Assembly (NCBI GenBank): GCA_002150815.3
Contig: NDFF03000094.1
Span: forward strand, 100,205 to 164,204
DNA length: 64,000 nt
Origin: Grammothele lineata
Lineage: Eukaryota > Basidiomycota > Agaricomycetes > Polyporales > Polyporaceae
Reading direction: 5' to 3'
The notes beneath the pieces are model-generated. The model saw nothing but the letters and a program-made list of their open reading frames with translations. It was not told where the DNA came from and ran no database searches. Of the stretch, positions 59,971-64,000 are shown piece after piece; position 1 is the first letter of the stretch, and each line of letters starts with the position of its first letter. The position numbers were made by a program, and so were the translations under genes.

Positions 59971-61589
59971 AGGGTCGACAATGATTAATGAGGTCTGATA
60001 TCGCTACTAAGTCGCATCGAAGAAAGCAACTCGATGATTTCATACACTACAACTACAAGGTACACATCAACTGGGTCGTTCTAATAGGTATATGTCCGCC
60101 TCAAGGTCGCTTGCACGGGTCGATATGCTCCTCAGCGCCGCTGTTGCCCCCACACTTGTGGCCACACCCCTGCAAGGCGATGTACGAGCCTGCGGACCTG
60201 AAGCATACAGCGAGCTCGGGCGAATGCAAGGCGGATGCACGAAAACGGAGTCGGAGCGGTGGAGAGATTGCTATGAGAGGAACTCACCACTGTTCTGAGA
60301 TTACACTCCTCTTCAGACCTGCAAACGCGTCAACTCACTCGCAAACAGCAAGCACAACAACGGATTGACAGCACACCTACACTCAGTGGCCTGCAAGATG
60401 CACCCGACAACCAATAACTCACCCCCGGGCCCACCACGCCTACCTCGACACTCCCCTCCTCCACCTTCGAACGAAGAGCGGTCACTGCGGCTCACCTCCT
60501 TTGACGCGGCAATCTTGAGTGTCGTCTGCAGGCTGCAGCACAACATGAGCCGTGAACCCCGTTGGTGCGCCCGACTCCCGAATTAGGGGCTCCGCGCCCG
60601 TGCCTGCGTTCGCGTTGTGTGCGACATCCGGGGGAAGCACCAAAGGAAATGGGAGGAGGGCGGATGGGGGATGGCTTGAGACGATAGAGTTGAGCAATCG
60701 GGACTTGTTCGACTCGACCAAAGTCTCGTTCAGCCTGCCCTAAACTCCTTACCGAAGCGCTGACGCGCCCGGGCGACGGGCGTGCCACGTCGCCTTCACT
60801 CTTCATTCTACCTCACTCCCTTAAAGTCACTCCTTCTCATAGATCTCATCTCCCCTTCCTCTGGTACATGCAAGCTCTCAAACAGCGCCGCCTGTTACTA
60901 CCGTGGCTCCTTTGCGTTGACAGCCCAACTTAGTAAAACATAGCAACGGTATGTCTTTCACTGCTCGATGTGCCCGCCTTCTACGTTCAAATGGATGTGC
61001 ATTAGGGCTAGGGCTCGGCCCTCCGTCTCCGCTGCCTCATATGTTCTACCCAACACCAAGCCTTGTTTTCCAACAATGGTGAGCGGGATATCTTCACGGT
61101 ATTCAATATTCGTATTATTATTATGCCCGCTCTTGGTCAACAACTGTACTAATCTTCTTTTAGAGATGATGCGCGTGAGGATCCTGGCAACCGTGGTGGT
61201 GATGGCGATGGTTAGAAGAATGGTGCGGAATTGGGTGTGAATGAGCAGGATGACCGATGAAGCCCCTCCCCTACGAAGCTGCGTCGCAGCACGTTGTGCC
61301 AGGGTGCGTCTACTAAGAGCAGCTCTTGAGCAGTGTTCATACTCGAGGACAACGATATTCCCCTCCCCGAACTGTGGTTTCGAGTACGGTAACGAGCAGC
61401 GCTGGCGTCGTGTGCAAGGTATACACGACAGTGCTCGTTCCTTCGACTGCGTCATGTACCATGTATTTGTTTCGTAGAGAGTCAATATACAAAATTATAC
61501 ATCGATAGTCTCCGCGATCCTTACCCACCTGCCCATGCGAGCTCGAGCTCAATCATTGGGCCGCATTGTATAGGGTCCCATGCTGGGCA

Positions 61590-61860
61590 CATTACCACGG
61601 ATTTTCTTGGTTTGTCTACCGAGGAAACCGACAAACAGATAACACGGGCAGTACACGTGGAATTTCCTGGGCTGATAACGGTGGAATTCAATGCCAGAGG
61701 TCGTACAATCCTACAGAGGAAATCGGACACGACACGCCGGATTTCGCGCATCCAAATTACGGGTTCTCGCCCCGTATATCACACGGCAAATGAAGAAATT
61801 CCTCTGTTTTACCCTGTATTTACCGGGGTCCCGCACGCGGGAATTTCCTCTGGTATCAGC
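61590..61860 (-). repeat. Right cluster of GGAAATTCC-like motifs, possible decayed inverted repeat
   Basis: CACGGATTTTC, GTGGAATTTCCTGG, GTGGAATTC, AGGAAATCGG, CCGGATTTCG, AGAAATTCCTCTG and GGGAATTTCCTCTGG occur at 25-60 base spacing. Similarity to the left cluster is in inverted orientation. Confidence 0.3.
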
Positions 61861-64000
61861 CTCTCGGTGTATGAAGAGCCCCTCTTCTTCTTCTTCGCTT
61901 CTTCAGAGATTTCTGCCACGAGCGAGCCAAGGCGCCAGGCGGGCCGCGGGCAGCGTTCGCATGCACAGCGCCCTCCCCCTCGCCTTCTTTTCGTCTGACT
62001 GACAGAACCTTCCACGCACGGGTGGTCTCGTTTCCCGTCTCGCGTAGCAGTAGCCTCAGCTTGGTCATCTCCCTCCCATGACTCCATTTGTCCCTTGCGG
62101 GGAACCAAGGATCTCGAGCTGCACATCCGTTTCGGCGGCGACGCCCTGAAACTTCCACCGCCAAGGGCCCCGGGGCCGCTGCCCTTCGCACGTCGCTCTC
62201 CTTGCCGCGTCCACTCGTCGAAAGTTTCTCACCGCTCCCGTGCCACCAAGCTCGCGATCGTGCACTTCATTTTTCCCATCGGCGCCGAGTCAATCTGATC
62301 GCGATCGCTCACATCCCTTATACAGCTTTTGCTGCTCATCCGCGGCGCATTTATAGCTGCTTTTACCTCAGGGCTGCGGCCCGGATTAGCTCAAGCTGGT
62401 CGCAGGCATCGTTGTTAGCCAGCTACTATGCTATGCATGCCGCGGGTCTGGCAGCCGGGCCACGTCCCGCCATACTATGTCCCACTTCGTGCCGTTCACT
62501 ACACACCGCCCGCCCCAGGTGTGCGCACTGCGCAGGCAGTGGTCGTGCGACCCGTCGGCTCTCGCCACCTTTCCGAGGCTCCTTCGCCGCACTGGCCACG
62601 CCGCCACCACAGTTCCTGGAGCATCGCGCGCAGGCGCGCCGCCGGCCACCTTCCGGAACCCCCTGAGATTCGGGCGCGGGTCGAACGTGCCCGTACGCCG
62701 CGGAACGAACCCCTATGACACCAGCGTTGCTGGAAGTACTGGTGCGGGTGCAGCCTGAGCCGACCCCCACGAAGGTGCGGCATTTGCACATGCAGTCTGG
62801 GCGCGCGACAACGGTCAAACTTACGGAGGTTCTAGGCTGTATTCGTTTGATAGAGCGGCAAGTATTTCGGCAGGTTGGCCGCCCACCGTGCTCACGTTGC
62901 TCGTCTTCTCAGTGAGCGGCTACGCAGCAGCATGTGCGCCTGATGAAACTCTCGCTGACAGCCTGGGCTTTCTGCCCTTCTCGGCGCGCTGCACGATGCC
63001 GCCGACCACCTTCCTGAAGTACTCGGGCGGAGGGCACGCACAGGTCCATGGACGCAATATCCGCCTATCCAGACTTCTATCTTCGAGTTTGAGTTCGCGC
63101 TCCCTCCCAGTCTGACTCGGTCGGCGAGCGTTACACAGCTCCTTCGCCGCGGTGGCACTGATATATCCGTATTCCGCGATATCGGATGCGGTGAAGGTAT
63201 GGAAGCTATAGGGGTCCTAGCCTCAGGGTTCGCGCTGGTACCTATCTACAGAGATAGCAGGGGGGCTCCGTTGACTCGACTCAATCTTACATAGAGTTTG
63301 CAGATACATACCACAGCGGGCTGTGCGGAGGTGCCGGAGCGTAGCCCGAGATATTCGGCCCGGCAGATCGCGGCATCGACTGGCAGAGGAGGTATCATGA
63401 CGTATCTACGACACTGACAGATACGTGTAGTACGTTTTTGCAGCAGCAACACGTTCAAAGAAGAGTAGACAGTCGATGGGTCTCATTCGATTAGCGCCTA
63501 ACGGGCGCCTCGTGTCACGAATACCCCAAATTGAGACTCAGTGACATCCTGTGACTTCGCCGATTGCGCCGCGCATCGGCGGCATCGTCGTGGCTCTTCG
63601 CGCGACACGCGCGACATGCGAGCCTCCCTCAATGAGCTTGAGGGTGCGATGCCCTCCTCCTCAGAGATGCGCGATCCGCGCGCACTCATGTCACCACCCA
63701 CCATATCTTTAGGATACATCGGCGCTATGTTAAGGCGAGCGCAATGCAAAGACTATGTTCTGGGACGAAGGAGAGCGCGAGCTGCTACTAGTAGCAGTGC
63801 CGCGACAGGCTACGTCGCGTTGGATTCAGCACGGCCCGCCTTGCAACAATGTACGAAATTATCAGCTCCCTTCCGTTAGTGCGCAAATATACCGACTGAA
63901 CTAGGACGTCTTGTGGTCCGGTCCTGTCGAGTACATCCGTAGCGCGGGATATTCATGCCTCGAGTCCAGCGAGAGCCCAGTCGTGCTCAGTACACGGGCA

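Larger units (their letters stand above)
58897..64000. other. Gene-poor tail of the window
   Basis: No gene could be supported in these 5.1 kb. The first part, to about 59480, is C/T-rich. The parts at 59.7-60.0 and 61.6-61.9 kb are rich in GGAAATTCC-like motifs. The stretch at 62.3-62.8 kb is GC-rich, with open frames on both strands. The open frame at 62477-62758 (ending SNVPVRRGTNPYDTSVAG) and that at 60958-61485 on the minus strand are the best unassigned candidates, but neither has a recognised family. Confidence 0.5.

Noticed and set aside
62376..62440. A box-A-like GGATTAGCTCAAGCTGG that might start a tRNA gene.
   Set aside because: There is no GGTTCRANNCC B box downstream and no cloverleaf.

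Overview
The window looks like nuclear DNA of a filamentous basidiomycete, most likely an Agaricomycete. This is inferred from dense genes cut by many short GT-AG introns (about 41-70 bases), GC-rich coding sequence, and gene families typical of that group. No species can be named. About 22 protein-coding genes can be read with fair support. For most I traced exon by exon until the frame closed, giving proteins of expected family length. No rRNA, tRNA, CRISPR array or intact transposon was found.

Layout. 1-986 is the 3' part of a secreted, probably GPI-anchored protein gene. 1375-5945 encodes a 1389-residue Ala/Glu/Val/Pro-rich protein with five WxPSYSVxxQG modules and a K-Ras-like KKKQKWCVIM tail. 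6860-11838 holds divergent acetate kinase and phosphoketolase genes, a two-enzyme route from pentose phosphates to acetate and ATP. 12215-17460 is a full-size PDR drug-efflux ABC transporter. 19125-21034 is a FAD monooxygenase, followed by a doubtful small gene, a peroxisomal SCP2 protein (22646-23207) and a DapA/HOGA-type aldolase (23326-24397).

25034-28179 is the mitochondrial fusion dynamin Mgm1/OPA1, then a THEM6-like thioesterase (28666-30405), two unrecognised membrane proteins (30649-33494), a cation/Ca exchanger (34167-36975), an alpha/beta hydrolase (37831-38874), an intronless membrane protein (39435-39968) and a second FAD monooxygenase (40776-42600) with the same exon pattern as the first. 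43939-44991 is the RNA polymerase III repressor Maf1. 46136-48017 is a HET-domain protein. 48598-54373 holds an unrecognised nuclear-type protein, the APC/C subunit Cut9/Cdc16 and the ribosome-biogenesis protein Nop15. 56585-58594 is a Pho84-type phosphate transporter. From 58595 to the end the sequence is gene-poor, with decayed repeat-like DNA.

Working together. Phosphoketolase and acetate kinase are consecutive enzymes sharing one promoter region. Maf1, Nop15 and Cut9 are housekeeping growth and cell-cycle genes. The PDR pump, monooxygenases, hydrolase and HET protein are the more accessory part. The most unusual items are the prenylated repeat protein, the 18-base micro-exon shared by the two monooxygenases, and the 11-base micro-exon carrying the catalytic serine of the hydrolase.
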